Notes: generated from the letters alone by a model not told the origin. 64,000 nucleotides of DNA from Acidobacteriaceae bacterium TAA 166 (GCA_000421065.1 ATWD01000001.1:930001-994000); one strand, 5' to 3'. Positions 42,023 through 50,850 are shown, counted from the first letter of the stretch. A program made the numbers and translations.

Positions 42023-42664
42023 CTACCGCCGCCCCTCGCGCTTCTGCGCCACCACCAACCCACGCGGAGTCGGCAGAAACACGCACGACAGCAGCCCTTC
42101 GGCCTCCAGCTCAAACGCAGCCTGCCTCACCACCTTCATATGCGAGCTGGCGTCGTGGATCAGAATCACGCCATTCGAAGAGATCTGCGGCAGAAACCTC
42201 CGAATCTCCGACGCACGGATCGGCGTATCGCTGTCCGAGAAAAACAGATCGATCGTTCCCTCGATCTTCATCTCCAGGCTCGATTCGTTGCGCAGCTCGA
42301 TCCACTCCTTCAGCCCCGAAGCCTCGATCCTCTCCTTCGCCTTGGCGAAGACCACCGGATCGAACTCGCAGCTCACCACCTTGCCGAAGCCGTTCGCCTT
42401 CAGGCCCTTCGCGATCCACAGCGTGCTCGCCCCCAGAAACGACCCCGTCTCCACCACCATCTCCGGCTTGATCGTCGTCACCAGTGTCTGGATAAACTCC
42501 AGCACCTCCGCCTCCGCCGTCATGGAGTCGTACATATGCCAACGCTCCGGGTGCGGACACTCCTCCGTCGCACGGTGATACTCCGGCAGCAACGCACCTC
42601 CGGCACGCTCCGCCTGCAGCATCACCTTATGTTCCTGTTTAAGTTTCTTTCTGAACAACCCCAT
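42023..42664 (-). CDS. Class I SAM-dependent methyltransferase
   Basis: A 213-residue protein with the Rossmann-type motif VVETGSFLGASTLWIAKGL (SAM binding) and SCEFDPVVFAKAKERI, followed by TIDLFFSDSDTP and GVILIHDASSH. It fits the Methyltransf_24/O-methyltransferase-like group. The N-terminal 50 residues are basic and amphipathic. The acceptor is unknown. It is read from the minus strand 28 bases downstream of the hybrid kinase gene and may be the last gene of the stressosome operon. Confidence 0.78.
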   Translation of the reverse strand: MGLFRKKLKQEHKVMLQAERAGGALLPEYHRATEECPHPERWHMYDSMTAEAEVLEFIQTLVTTIKPEMVVETGSFLGASTLWIAKGLKANGFGKVVSCEFDPVVFAKAKERIEASGLKEWIELRNESSLEMKIEGTIDLFFSDSDTPIRASEIRRFLPQISSNGVILIHDASSHMKVVRQAAFELEAEGLLSCVFLPTPRGLVVAQKREGRR

Positions 42665-42692
42665 CCTTATCCCTCGTCCTCATACTACGGTC

Positions 42693-44150
42693 TCAGACCT
42701 CCGCCGGAAGCGGCAGAAAGACATCGAAGAGCGTGCCTCGATAGGGCGCTTCGGTCCGTGACCGAACCCTCATGTAACCGCGATGCTTCCCCAGCACCTC
42801 TGCGCTCAGCCACAGTCCGATGCCCGAGCCCTTGGAGTCCTTCGTCGTATAAAACGCCTCGAAGACGCGAGGCAGGGCGGCCTCGGGGATTCCCGTGCCC
42901 GAGTCGCTGAAGACAAATCGCACCCCCGGCCGGCCGGCCGGATAGCTGACCGTCTTCTGGCACCGCACCCACAGCGTCCCCCGCGTCCCTTCCATGGCGT
43001 CCAGCGCATTCGCAATCAGGTTGCTGAAGACCTGCCGGATCTCGCCCGGATGAACCGGAATCGAATCCTTGCAGTCCAGACGCACATCCACCCTGATCCC
43101 GTTCTTGTTCACCTGCGAGGCGAAGATAGCGAGCACCCCCTCGACGATCTCATCGGCCGGCGTCGGTGTGGGATGACTGGAGTCGCGATGATAGGCGAGC
43201 ACCTGTTTGGTGATCCGGCTGATCCGCAGCAGCTCCAGCGAGGCCTGTTCAATGTAGCTGTGGGTCTCAGGCTGTTCCGTCGTCGCATTCGAAGCGAGAT
43301 ACAGCAGATTCGACATCGCCGCCAGCGGATTGTTGATCTCGTGCGCGATGATGTGAGCCAGCCGTCCCGTCGCCGCAAGCCGCTCGCTCAGCTTCAGCAT
43401 CTCCTCCAGCTTTCTCTGGGCGGTAATGTCGTTCACCACCAGGATCGAGCTGCGCTCGCTGCTCACATCCGACGGAATCGCGTCGAAGCGAATTCGAAAC
43501 CATCGATTTTCGAAGGCCGTCTCCCAAGCCCTGCTGTTGCCCACCCTGTCGAAAAACTCTTGCGGCGAGAGGAAAAACTTCTCTCGAATCAGCTCGTCCA
43601 GACGGAGGCTCCGGAGATCCGGCGAAACCAGGTTCAGCAGCCTCATCAGCGCCGCATTGGCCCGAATCAGACTTCCCGCTCCATCGATCAGCGCCACTCC
43701 CGCGCTCATCGCATCGAAGGTCGACTGCCACTGCAGCGCGGAGAGACGAAACAGCGACTCCGCCTTGCGCAGACGCATCAGGGAGTTGACCTGCGCCACC
43801 AGAACGGTCGGATCCACCGGCTGCGTCAGGTACAGGTCCGCCCCCTCCTCGAGCGCCTGTACCTTGCTCTCGTCCGAGACGAACGACGCCGAGATCTGCA
43901 GCACAGGCGTGCTCTGCGTCACCGGATTGGACTTCAATCTCCGGCACACCTCGTACCCCAGCATGTCGGGAAGATTTACGTCCAGGATGACGATATCCGG
44001 CGCGGACATCGCCATGGCCAGCCCCTCGCTTCCCGTCGCCGCCTCCTCCACCGTGAACCTCGCGCGCGTCAAAATGCGGCGAAAGATATAACGGTTCGCC
44101 TCCCGGTCATCGATGACCAGTACGCGTCCGCGTGTGGAGGTCTCACCCAT
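42693..44150 (-). CDS. Hybrid signalling protein: receiver-PAS-histidine kinase
   Basis: A 485-residue protein from ATG 44150. Order: N-terminal receiver domain (acidic pocket VIDD, phospho-acceptor Asp57 in VILDVNLPDM, Lys-loop region TQPVDP), a PAS domain (about 145-255, FDAMSAGVALIDGAGSLIRANAAL), then HisKA (LAHIIAHEINNPLAAMSN) and HATPase (NLIANALDAMEG, DSGTGIPEAAL, KGSGIGLWLS). No membrane span, so cytoplasmic. It overlaps the upstream kinase gene by eight bases, which indicates a shared operon. Likely receives phosphoryl groups or signals from the upstream proteins; no DNA-binding output is present. Confidence 0.9.
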   Translation of the reverse strand: MGETSTRGRVLVIDDREANRYIFRRILTRARFTVEEAATGSEGLAMAMSAPDIVILDVNLPDMLGYEVCRRLKSNPVTQSTPVLQISASFVSDESKVQALEEGADLYLTQPVDPTVLVAQVNSLMRLRKAESLFRLSALQWQSTFDAMSAGVALIDGAGSLIRANAALMRLLNLVSPDLRSLRLDELIREKFFLSPQEFFDRVGNSRAWETAFENRWFRIRFDAIPSDVSSERSSILVVNDITAQRKLEEMLKLSERLAATGRLAHIIAHEINNPLAAMSNLLYLASNATTEQPETHSYIEQASLELLRISRITKQVLAYHRDSSHPTPTPADEIVEGVLAIFASQVNKNGIRVDVRLDCKDSIPVHPGEIRQVFSNLIANALDAMEGTRGTLWVRCQKTVSYPAGRPGVRFVFSDSGTGIPEAALPRVFEAFYTTKDSKGSGIGLWLSAEVLGKHRGYMRVRSRTEAPYRGTLFDVFLPLPAEV

Positions 44151-46275
44151 GACGACCTTCCGCCCGGCCATGCGAGATCAGCGTCTCGATCAGCGACCGC
44201 ACCCGCGCCGAGGAGTCCGGCAGCGTCAGCATCTGCTTCGGAAAGATCGTGATCGAGTTCTCCTTGAAGTACTCCAACTCCGCCGCATCCAGCGTCTTGG
44301 TCGAATGCAGAACCACCGGCGTATGCCGAAGCTCCTCCGAGCTGCGAAGATTGCGCAGAATCTCCGTCCCGTTCAGGTCCGGAATATAAAAGTCCAGAAA
44401 GATCAGCCCCGGCTTCAGCTCCTGCGCCATCCGCAGACCCTCCCGCCCGCTCCTCGCCTCGAAGACCTCATACCTCGTCTCCGGAATATGCTCCCGCAGA
44501 AGATAGCGCGACACCTCGTTGTCGTCGATCATCAACAGGCAGATCCGCTCCCCGACCGTCGTCAGCCTCAGAACCTCGGCAATCATCTGTTCCGGCACAA
44601 ACGGCTTCAGCAGATACGCATCCCCTCCCGTGCCGTAGATCCTCTGCTGATCGTCGGTCACGCTCATCACCAGAACCGGGATCGCGTCCTTCTCCTGCTT
44701 CAGCTCCCGCAAAAACTCCCACGTCATCTCCGCGCTCAATAAGACGTCGAGAATGATCGCGTCCGGCCGAATTCTTTCGAGCACCTCCCACGCCTGCTGC
44801 ACCGTCGCGACATGGTGCGTTTGAAATCCCGCGTTCGTCAAATAGCGCGCATAGACAAACGCCGTCTCCGCATTATCCTCGACGATCAGAATCAGCTTCT
44901 TGTCCAGCTCGCGAACCGGGACCACCGGCTCCACCTCCGACTCGACTCCCGCAAAGATCAGCGGCACAATCAAACGGAAGGTCGAGCCCCTCCCCACCGC
45001 GCTCTCCACCGTCACCGAGCCCCCCAGCAGCTCGGCCAGCTTACGCGCCAGCGGAAGCCCCAGCCCCGTCCCCTTCACCTTCTTCTGCATCGAGCTATCC
45101 ACCTGCGAAAACTCCTCGAAGATCATCCGCAAGTCGTTCTCCTCGATCCCGATCCCCGTATCGGCGACCGAAAACTCCATCTGCCGGTCCACCACCCGCG
45201 CCCGCACCCGCACCTCGCCCTTCGGCGTGAACTTGATCGCATTCGAGATGAAGTTGCGCAGAATCTGCGAGACCTTCTGCTCGTCCGTGAACAGCTGCGG
45301 CAGCCCATCCGCCGGCTCGAACACCAGGTTCAGCGAGCTCTCCGCCAGCAGCGGCTTCAACATCCCGCGGAGAGCTCCAAACAGGTCAGCCGCCTCGAAC
45401 GCCCTGCTCTTCACCTCCAGCCTTCCCGCCTCCACCTTGGCCAGATCCAGCAGATCGTCCACCATCTCCGCCAGCTCCTTCGCCGACCGCTCAATAAACC
45501 GGATCTGCTGGTCCTGCTCCGCCGTCAGCTCCCCATCCATCCGGTCCAGCAGTATTCGCGTCAGCGCCAGCATCGAGTTCAACGGCGTCCGGAACTCATG
45601 CGACATATTCGACAGAAAGCTGCTCTTCAGCTCCGAAGCCCGCCGCAGATAGTCCGCCCTCTCATCCAGCTCCGCATACAGCGCCACCACGCCGCGGTTC
45701 GTATCCTGCAGCTCCGCGTTCAGCTGTACCAGCTCCTCCTTCCGCTCCCTCAGCTCGTTCAGCGTCCGCAGCATCTCGCGGTTCTGCGTCTGCAGCTCCT
45801 CGATCGGATTCACCGGATGCTGTCGCGCAATCTCCGCCGCAATCCTCTCCAGCCCCCTCCCATCCAACGCCGGGCTGTTCACCGGAAGCGTCTTGCCGAA
45901 CTCCACCGCCGTCCCCATCCGCGTCGAGTCGATCGAAAACTCGTCCATCAGCCGCTTCGTCCCCAGCAGCCCCATCCCCATCCCCGTCGTCGAGCGATAC
46001 GACCCGCCCAGAACCAGGTCCAGGTGCGGAATCCCCGTGCCCCGATCCGTCACCGCAATCCGAAACACCCTCGCCTCCGGGTCCACTCTGAAGGCGACCT
46101 CACCCTCCCGCGCATACCGGAACGCATTGCGCGCAATCTCCGAGACCGCCGTCGCAATCCGGATCTGGTCGTGATGATCGAACCCCAGGGACTCCGCAAT
46201 CGACCGCGCCCGTTGACGGGCATTCACCACATCGCGCTCATCCGTCAAACCCATCCTGTACAGCGGGCGATTCAA
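44143..46275 (-). CDS. RsbT-like ATPase domain fused to a hybrid histidine kinase with two receivers
   Basis: A 710-residue cytoplasmic protein. Residues about 1-130 are an RsbT/RsbW-like GHKL ATPase (SEIARNAFRYAREGE, DRGTGIPHLDL, GMGMGLLGTKRLMDEF). Residues 158-205 form a coiled coil, followed by HisKA (SNMSHEFRTPLNSML, phospho-His about 226), HATPase (NFISNAIKFTPKG, ADTGIGIEENDL, GTGLGLPLARK) and two receiver domains (IILDVLLSAE; IFLDFYIPDLNG). The ATG overlaps the stop of the upstream phosphatase gene by four bases. The domain combination suggests it is docked on, or controlled by, the stressosome proteins encoded upstream. Confidence 0.92.
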   Translation of the reverse strand: MNRPLYRMGLTDERDVVNARQRARSIAESLGFDHHDQIRIATAVSEIARNAFRYAREGEVAFRVDPEARVFRIAVTDRGTGIPHLDLVLGGSYRSTTGMGMGLLGTKRLMDEFSIDSTRMGTAVEFGKTLPVNSPALDGRGLERIAAEIARQHPVNPIEELQTQNREMLRTLNELRERKEELVQLNAELQDTNRGVVALYAELDERADYLRRASELKSSFLSNMSHEFRTPLNSMLALTRILLDRMDGELTAEQDQQIRFIERSAKELAEMVDDLLDLAKVEAGRLEVKSRAFEAADLFGALRGMLKPLLAESSLNLVFEPADGLPQLFTDEQKVSQILRNFISNAIKFTPKGEVRVRARVVDRQMEFSVADTGIGIEENDLRMIFEEFSQVDSSMQKKVKGTGLGLPLARKLAELLGGSVTVESAVGRGSTFRLIVPLIFAGVESEVEPVVPVRELDKKLILIVEDNAETAFVYARYLTNAGFQTHHVATVQQAWEVLERIRPDAIILDVLLSAEMTWEFLRELKQEKDAIPVLVMSVTDDQQRIYGTGGDAYLLKPFVPEQMIAEVLRLTTVGERICLLMIDDNEVSRYLLREHIPETRYEVFEARSGREGLRMAQELKPGLIFLDFYIPDLNGTEILRNLRSSEELRHTPVVLHSTKTLDAAELEYFKENSITIFPKQMLTLPDSSARVRSLIETLISHGRAEGRHG

Positions 46276-47276
46276 TCTCTTCCCCCCAGGGGAGCGACCA
46301 TCACCGTAGCATCGTCTCTCTTTCGTGAAAAGTCCCGGTACAACACCCCCGCCAGCAAAGCCGGAGGACGCTTCAGAATCCCCGGATACCCTGCCACCCC
46401 CACCTTCGAGCTCAGGCCGTCCGTAAACATGATCAGCGTCGTCTCCCCCTCCACCGGATACACATACTCCTGCGTCTGTCGCGGCATCACCGCCCCCAAC
46501 GTCCCGTTCTGCGGAGTCAGCGTGCGCGAGCTCCCCGCCCCCACCAGCATCGCCGTAACATTGCCCACCCCGGCATAGGTCAGCAATCTCCTCTCCCCGT
46601 CCACAATCGCCACCGACATCGCCGCCCCGCGCGTCTTCTTCAGAGCGTCATGGGTCCTGCTCACAATCTCCGCCGCCGGAAGCCCCGCGCTCCGTCCCAC
46701 CACCCGCACCGCCTCATCGGCGGCCTCCGCCGCGCCTTTCCCATGCCCCAACCCATCCACCATCATGTAGATCGTCCGGCCGCCTTCGTTCAGCACCAGA
46801 TACGAATCCCCCGCCACCGTCTCCCCCCGAATCGGAACGCAGACCACGCCGACCCCCTGCTGAAACTCCGCCTGCCCCTTCGTAAAGCGGCTCCAGCCCA
46901 CCGTTCCCCGCCCGGGCATCGAAAACACCGAAGAAAAGTCGGAGATTCGCTCAATCGCCCCCAGCCCCTGTCCCGCCGTTCCTATCGTGGAGTATCCATC
47001 CTCCATCGCCCGTGGAAGGTCGGCGATTCCCGGCCCCCTATCCAGCGCCAGCAGGTCGAGCCACGCTCCTTCGCCGTCCGCAAACGGGCAGATCGCCACC
47101 TCGCCGCCGTTGGCGTGCAGCAGAACGTTATTCGCAATCTCCGTGGCTACAATCCCGACATTGCTCCGCTGCTCCTCATCGAAGCCCAGAGCCTGCGCCA
47201 GGCCCGTCGCCGTGCGCCGAGCCTCTCCCACGGAGCTGCGGTCGGTGATCGCGATACATCGATGTGGATTGCGCAA
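46272..47276 (-). CDS. RsbX-like protein: RsbT-type ATPase domain plus PP2C/SpoIIE phosphatase domain
   Basis: A 334-residue protein. The first 130 residues form a GHKL ATPase-like domain (VATEIANNVLLHANGGE, LDRGPGIADL, GQGLGAIERIS). The second part is an RsbX/SpoIIE-type PP2C domain (GDSYLVLNEGGRTIYMMVDGLGHGKGAAEAADEA, FTDGLSSK, KRDDATVMV), with metal-binding Asp residues. RsbX dephosphorylates RsbR/RsbS to reset the stressosome. It starts nine bases after rsbT. Confidence 0.9.
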   Translation of the reverse strand: MRNPHRCIAITDRSSVGEARRTATGLAQALGFDEEQRSNVGIVATEIANNVLLHANGGEVAICPFADGEGAWLDLLALDRGPGIADLPRAMEDGYSTIGTAGQGLGAIERISDFSSVFSMPGRGTVGWSRFTKGQAEFQQGVGVVCVPIRGETVAGDSYLVLNEGGRTIYMMVDGLGHGKGAAEAADEAVRVVGRSAGLPAAEIVSRTHDALKKTRGAAMSVAIVDGERRLLTYAGVGNVTAMLVGAGSSRTLTPQNGTLGAVMPRQTQEYVYPVEGETTLIMFTDGLSSKVGVAGYPGILKRPPALLAGVLYRDFSRKRDDATVMVAPLGGRD

Positions 47277-47285
47277 AATAGCTCA

Positions 47286-47687
47286 CTACTTCCAGCGAAC
47301 GATCGTGACCGTCGTGCCCAGGCCCGGCTCGCTCTTGATGTCGAATTCGTTGACCAGCCTCTTGCTCCCGCTCAATCCCAAACCCATGCCATTGCCCGTG
47401 GTATAGCCATCCTGCAAAGCCAGCTCCAGATTCGCAATGCCGGGCCCCTGGTCCGTGAACGTCAGCTTGATTCCTCTTCGGATGCCGTTTTCGACCATCT
47501 CGGCCGTCATCGCGCCGCCCCCGCCGTGCTCTAGCGTGTTCCGGGCTAGCTCGCTGGTCGCCGTCACCAGCTTGGTCTGGTCCACCAGGCTCAGCTTGAT
47601 CTCCGACGCCCATGCCCTCGCAATCTGGCGCACCCGCACCACATCGTCCGACGAGCGGATGGTGTACGTCTCACTCTTCAGCGCCAT
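47286..47687 (-). CDS. rsbT: Serine/threonine kinase / anti-sigma-type switch protein RsbT
   Basis: A 133-residue GHKL ATPase of normal RsbT length. Box N is TSELARNTLEHGGGG; G1 is FTDQGPGIANLE; G2 is GNGMGLGLSGSKRLVNEF. RsbT is held by RsbR/RsbS and released after it phosphorylates them. It overlaps the rsbS stop by 17 bases, as in classic rsbRST clusters. Confidence 0.94.
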   Translation of the reverse strand: MALKSETYTIRSSDDVVRVRQIARAWASEIKLSLVDQTKLVTATSELARNTLEHGGGGAMTAEMVENGIRRGIKLTFTDQGPGIANLELALQDGYTTGNGMGLGLSGSKRLVNEFDIKSEPGLGTTVTIVRWK

Positions 47688-48066
47688 CGACGTCCTCAGC
47701 CTCGGCGTCCCGACCGATAAACTCCCGCAGCAGCTCCATCCCGCGCTCCACGTTCAACGCGGTCCTGATTCCAGGAAGGGACATCCCCAGCTCCACCAGC
47801 GTGATCGCCACCGCGGGCTGCATTCCCGTCACCACCGTCTGCGCATCCAGCACCCGCGACATCGCCGCGATGTTCGCCAGCATCCGGCCGATGAAGGAGT
47901 CCACGATCTCGAGCGACGAGATATCGATCAGGACCCCTCGCGAAGCATGCTTCGCGATCTGCATCGTCAGGTCCTCCTGCAGCGACATCGCCAGCTCGTC
48001 GTGCATATCCACCTGGATCGTGACCAGAAGGCAGTCCCCAACCTTAAGGATAGGAATTCGGTCCAT
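47671..48066 (-). CDS. rsbS: Stressosome STAS-domain protein RsbS
   Basis: A 131-residue single STAS domain. IPILKVGDCLLVTIQVDMHD starts the domain; the phosphorylatable Ser (about Ser57) is in ISSLEIVDSFIGRML, and GMQPAVAITLVELGM forms the closing helix. The C-terminal 15 residues are acidic. RsbS is the scaffold antagonist that binds RsbT. It follows rsbR by four bases. Confidence 0.94.
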   Translation of the reverse strand: MDRIPILKVGDCLLVTIQVDMHDELAMSLQEDLTMQIAKHASRGVLIDISSLEIVDSFIGRMLANIAAMSRVLDAQTVVTGMQPAVAITLVELGMSLPGIRTALNVERGMELLREFIGRDAEAEDVDGAEE

Positions 48067-48070
48067 TGCT

Positions 48071-48937
48071 CTACTGTTCCTCTGCCCTAGCGGCTGGATG
48101 GTTCTTGATAGAGACCACGGCCTTGCCCAGCCGCGTCAATGCGATCTTGAAGGCATCCGAGAGCTTCGCCTTCGTCTGCACGTCCACCAGGTCGATCCCC
48201 AGGTGAACGATCGTCTGCGCGATCGCCGGACGGATGCCGCTCAAATAACACTCAGCGCCCATCAGCCGCGCCGCCGTGATGGTCTTGATCAGGTGCTGCG
48301 CCACCAGCGTGTCCACCGTGGGAACGCCCGTGATATCGATGATCGCCACCTGGCTGTTGGTCTCGACGATCGCCGAGAGCAACGACTCCATCACCACCTG
48401 CGTGCGTCCCGAATCCAGCGTTCCAATCAGAGGCAGGGCCAGGACGCCATCCCAGAGCTTGACCACCGGCGTCGAAAGCTCCATCATCTCCTCCTGCTGA
48501 CGAGCGATCGTCTGCTCGCGCAGCTCGATCGCCGCATCCACCGTCATCATTGCGAGCTTGTCCAGAAGATCGCCCGACGTCCAGATCTCCGTCACCAGCT
48601 TCGAAGCATCGCCCTTGAACTCATCCCGGAGAACGTTGAACACCGGCTGCTTCAGCGAAAGGACGAACATCGAAATCTCGGAGGCCGTGAACCCCTGCTC
48701 CATGCGCGACTTGGCAACTCCCTTCAGGAATTCCCGCGCCGCCGCAAAGGCGTCCGAACGAACCTCGGAGCTCACCTGCGTCGCCTCGGTAAACAAGTGC
48801 AGGAACTCGGAGGACTGCTGCCGCATCTCGGCATCGTTCATCAGGTCGCTGCGCCGGGTCGCAATCGAGATCTCCTTCATCCATCCGTTGAGAATCGCCG
48901 TTTCATGGGTTCGAACTATCTGCTGAAATACGCTCAT
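48071..48937 (-). CDS. rsbR: Stressosome sensor scaffold RsbR
   Basis: A 288-residue protein: an N-terminal helical RsbRD-type sensory domain (about 1-150, RTHETAILNGWMKEI ... MEQGFTASEISMFVLSL), then a STAS domain. The two regulatory positions of B. subtilis RsbRA appear as Ser176 (GTLDSGRTQ) and Thr210 (VPTVDTLVAQHLI), so the second is Thr and the first is Ser. ATG 48937 with GGAAGGG upstream is preferred to TTG 48943. It is the first gene of the operon. Confidence 0.92.
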   Translation of the reverse strand: MSVFQQIVRTHETAILNGWMKEISIATRRSDLMNDAEMRQQSSEFLHLFTEATQVSSEVRSDAFAAAREFLKGVAKSRMEQGFTASEISMFVLSLKQPVFNVLRDEFKGDASKLVTEIWTSGDLLDKLAMMTVDAAIELREQTIARQQEEMMELSTPVVKLWDGVLALPLIGTLDSGRTQVVMESLLSAIVETNSQVAIIDITGVPTVDTLVAQHLIKTITAARLMGAECYLSGIRPAIAQTIVHLGIDLVDVQTKAKLSDAFKIALTRLGKAVVSIKNHPAARAEEQ

Positions 48938-49154
48938 CCGCAAAATCCCTTCCTTAGGTCACAGGCTCTTTATCTTATCCTGAACGTTTCTTTTCTTGCG
49001 GGAGGAAAGCCAGTCCATCCTCCTCTTCCGTCCCCGCCTCGAAATCGCATCCCTTCTCTCGAACCCAGACCACGTTTTACTGACATATCGCCAGAAAATC
49101 CCCCTTTGCCGTGCCCTCCCGAGCAGAGCAATCGAAATTGATCCTTCCAAGGGT

Positions 49155-49223
49155 GTCATCCTGAGCGAAGCGACCACAGGGAGCGAAGTCGAAGGATCTG
49201 TGGTTAAGTCCCGCCACAGATCC
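49155..49223. repeat. Dispersed TCATCCTGAGCGAAGCG-type repeat with hairpin
   Basis: GTCATCCTGAGCGAAGCGAC is followed by GAGCGAAGTCGAAGGATCTG and, within 30 bases, by the inverse CCACAGATCC (49214-49223), forming a 10-bp stem with GGATCTGTGG (49194-49203). This word is common as a scattered repeat in several environmental phyla, including Acidobacteriota. It is unrelated to the palindromic element family described elsewhere in the window. Confidence 0.75.
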
Positions 49224-49345
49224 CGGCAACCCTGTTCTCCCATCCACTCGTCTTCATGCAGTTTTCATCGCAGGATGGAGCCATTTGAACGAAGCTCGCC
49301 AATCTCCTTGACACACCTGATATCATTAATTCAGAGAAAGAAAGA

Positions 49346-49363
49346 GCCCGGCGCAAGCCGGGC
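49346..49363. terminator. Hairpin of unclear role
   Basis: GCCCGGC-GCAA-GCCGGGC forms a 7-bp stem with a tight GNRA-type loop. It is followed by CTTATGATTT on the plus strand, so it is a weak terminator candidate or part of the peptidase gene leader. Confidence 0.4.
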
Positions 49364-49458
49364 CTTATGATTTAAGCGGAAGAGAAAATACGAAGTCCGG
49401 ACTTATCTCTATTTTTTTGAATACTTTGCGCAATAAAGTACGGAGGGGAATACCCGGC

Positions 49459-50706
49459 ATGACCGAGACCACCAGTACCCGAAGCCTCCCGCTCGACGAA
49501 GTTCAGGCGGCGCTCCGAGAAAAGAAATTCGACGGCTGGCTCTTCTACGACCACCACCACCGCGACCCCCTCGCCTACCGCATCCTCTCGCTCGATCCCG
49601 GCATGCACGTCACCCGGCGCTGGTTCTACTTCATCCCCGCCGAAGGCGAGCCCCGTAAGCTCGTCCACCGCATCGAAGCCGGCCGCCTCGACACCCTGCC
49701 CGGTACGAAGACCGTCTACTCCTCCTGGCAGGAGCTCGAAGCCCGGCTCGAAGCCCTGACTGCGGGCGCCACGAAGATCGCGATGCAGTACTCCCCCCGC
49801 AACGCGATCATGTATGTCTCGATGGTCGATGCCGGCACGGTCGAGCTCGTGCGCTCGCTCGGCAGGCAGGACAAGCAGATCGTCAGCTCCGCCGATCTCG
49901 TCAGCCGCTTCGAAGCCGTCCTCACCGACGAGCAGATTGCGACCCACTACGCCGCCCAGCAGAAGATCGACGCCATCCTCGTCGCCGCCTGGCAGGAGAT
50001 CGCCAGCCGAGTCCGCGGCGGCGCCACGCATCCACTCGCCCGAGGAACCCAAGGGTTCGCCGGAGGCACCCACGAGTTTCAGATGGTCGAATTTCTCTCC
50101 GAAGCCATGCGCCGCGAGGGCCTCGTCTGGGAGCACGGACCGAACGTAAGCGCCGGACCCAACTCCGCCGACTCGCACTATGAGCCGACCCCGGCAAGCT
50201 CGAAGCCCATCCGCAGCAGCGACTTCGTCCTGATCGATCTCTGGGCCCGGCTCGACCGGCCCGGCTCCTGTTACTACGACATCACCTGGACCGGCGTCGT
50301 TGGCCGCGAGCCCACAGCGAAGGAGCAGGCGATCTTCGAGACCGTCCGCAACGCCCGCGACGCCGCGATCGAAGCCGTGAAAGACGCCTTCGCAGCTCAG
50401 CGCCCCATCGCGGGCTGGCAGGCCGACGACGCCGCCCGCGCCGTCATCCGCGAGGCCGGATACGCCGACTGGTTCACCCACCGCACCGGACACAACATCG
50501 GCAACGAGCTGCACGGCAACGGAGCCAACCTCGACAACCTCGAGACCCACGACGAGCGCCTGATCCTGCCCCAAACCTGTTTCTCCGTCGAGCCCGGGCT
50601 CTACTTCCCAGGCGAGTTCGGCGTCCGCAGCGAGGTCGACATAATCGCCCGGCCCGGCCGGGCCGAGGTTACCGGAAGAGTCCAGACCGAGCTGGTCCGG
50701 ATATGA
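49459..50706 (+). CDS. M24-family (Xaa-Pro dipeptidase/creatinase-like) metallopeptidase
   Basis: A 415-residue cytoplasmic protein. The N-terminal creatinase-like domain (DGWLFYDHHHRDPLAYRIL, HVTRRWFYFIPAEGEP) precedes the pitta-bread M24 domain. The metal-binding pattern is visible: Asp in FVLIDLWARL, Asp in YDITWTGVVG, His in THRTGHNIGNELHG, Glu in FSVEPGLYFPGEFGVRSEVDI. It likely cleaves X-Pro bonds. ATG 49459, with GGAGG upstream, is preferred to an ATG 14 codons earlier. Confidence 0.87.
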   Translation: MTETTSTRSLPLDEVQAALREKKFDGWLFYDHHHRDPLAYRILSLDPGMHVTRRWFYFIPAEGEPRKLVHRIEAGRLDTLPGTKTVYSSWQELEARLEALTAGATKIAMQYSPRNAIMYVSMVDAGTVELVRSLGRQDKQIVSSADLVSRFEAVLTDEQIATHYAAQQKIDAILVAAWQEIASRVRGGATHPLARGTQGFAGGTHEFQMVEFLSEAMRREGLVWEHGPNVSAGPNSADSHYEPTPASSKPIRSSDFVLIDLWARLDRPGSCYYDITWTGVVGREPTAKEQAIFETVRNARDAAIEAVKDAFAAQRPIAGWQADDAARAVIREAGYADWFTHRTGHNIGNELHGNGANLDNLETHDERLILPQTCFSVEPGLYFPGEFGVRSEVDIIARPGRAEVTGRVQTELVRI

Positions 50707-50761
50707 AAGCGCAGGCAGCCTCAAACAAGGCCGTCTCGAAACGCCTGAGTTCGCTTTTCAA

Positions 50762-50789
50762 GGGAAGAGATGGCCGGCCATCTCTTCCC
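50762..50789. terminator. Perfect 28-bp palindrome
   Basis: GGGAAGAGATGGCC followed directly by its inverse GGCCATCTCTTCCC, with no loop. It lies about 55 bases after the M24 gene stop and includes the GATGGCCGGCC word also present at the ends of the palindromic element family. It could attenuate transcription into the following small-membrane-protein genes. Confidence 0.65.
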
Positions 50790-50850
50790 CCAACGACACA
50801 CGCAGAACGAAACACGCCACAGAACAATCGGACTGTTATGATGAGGTGAG

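Larger units (their letters stand above)
48944..49458. other. Divergent intergenic region between the rsb operon and the M24 peptidase gene
   Basis: A 515-base gap that should carry the rsb operon promoter (minus) and the peptidase promoter (plus). It contains a dispersed repeat motif near 49.16 kb and two hairpins (49194-49223 and 49346-49363). I could not assign a convincing sigma-factor consensus by eye. Confidence 0.6.
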
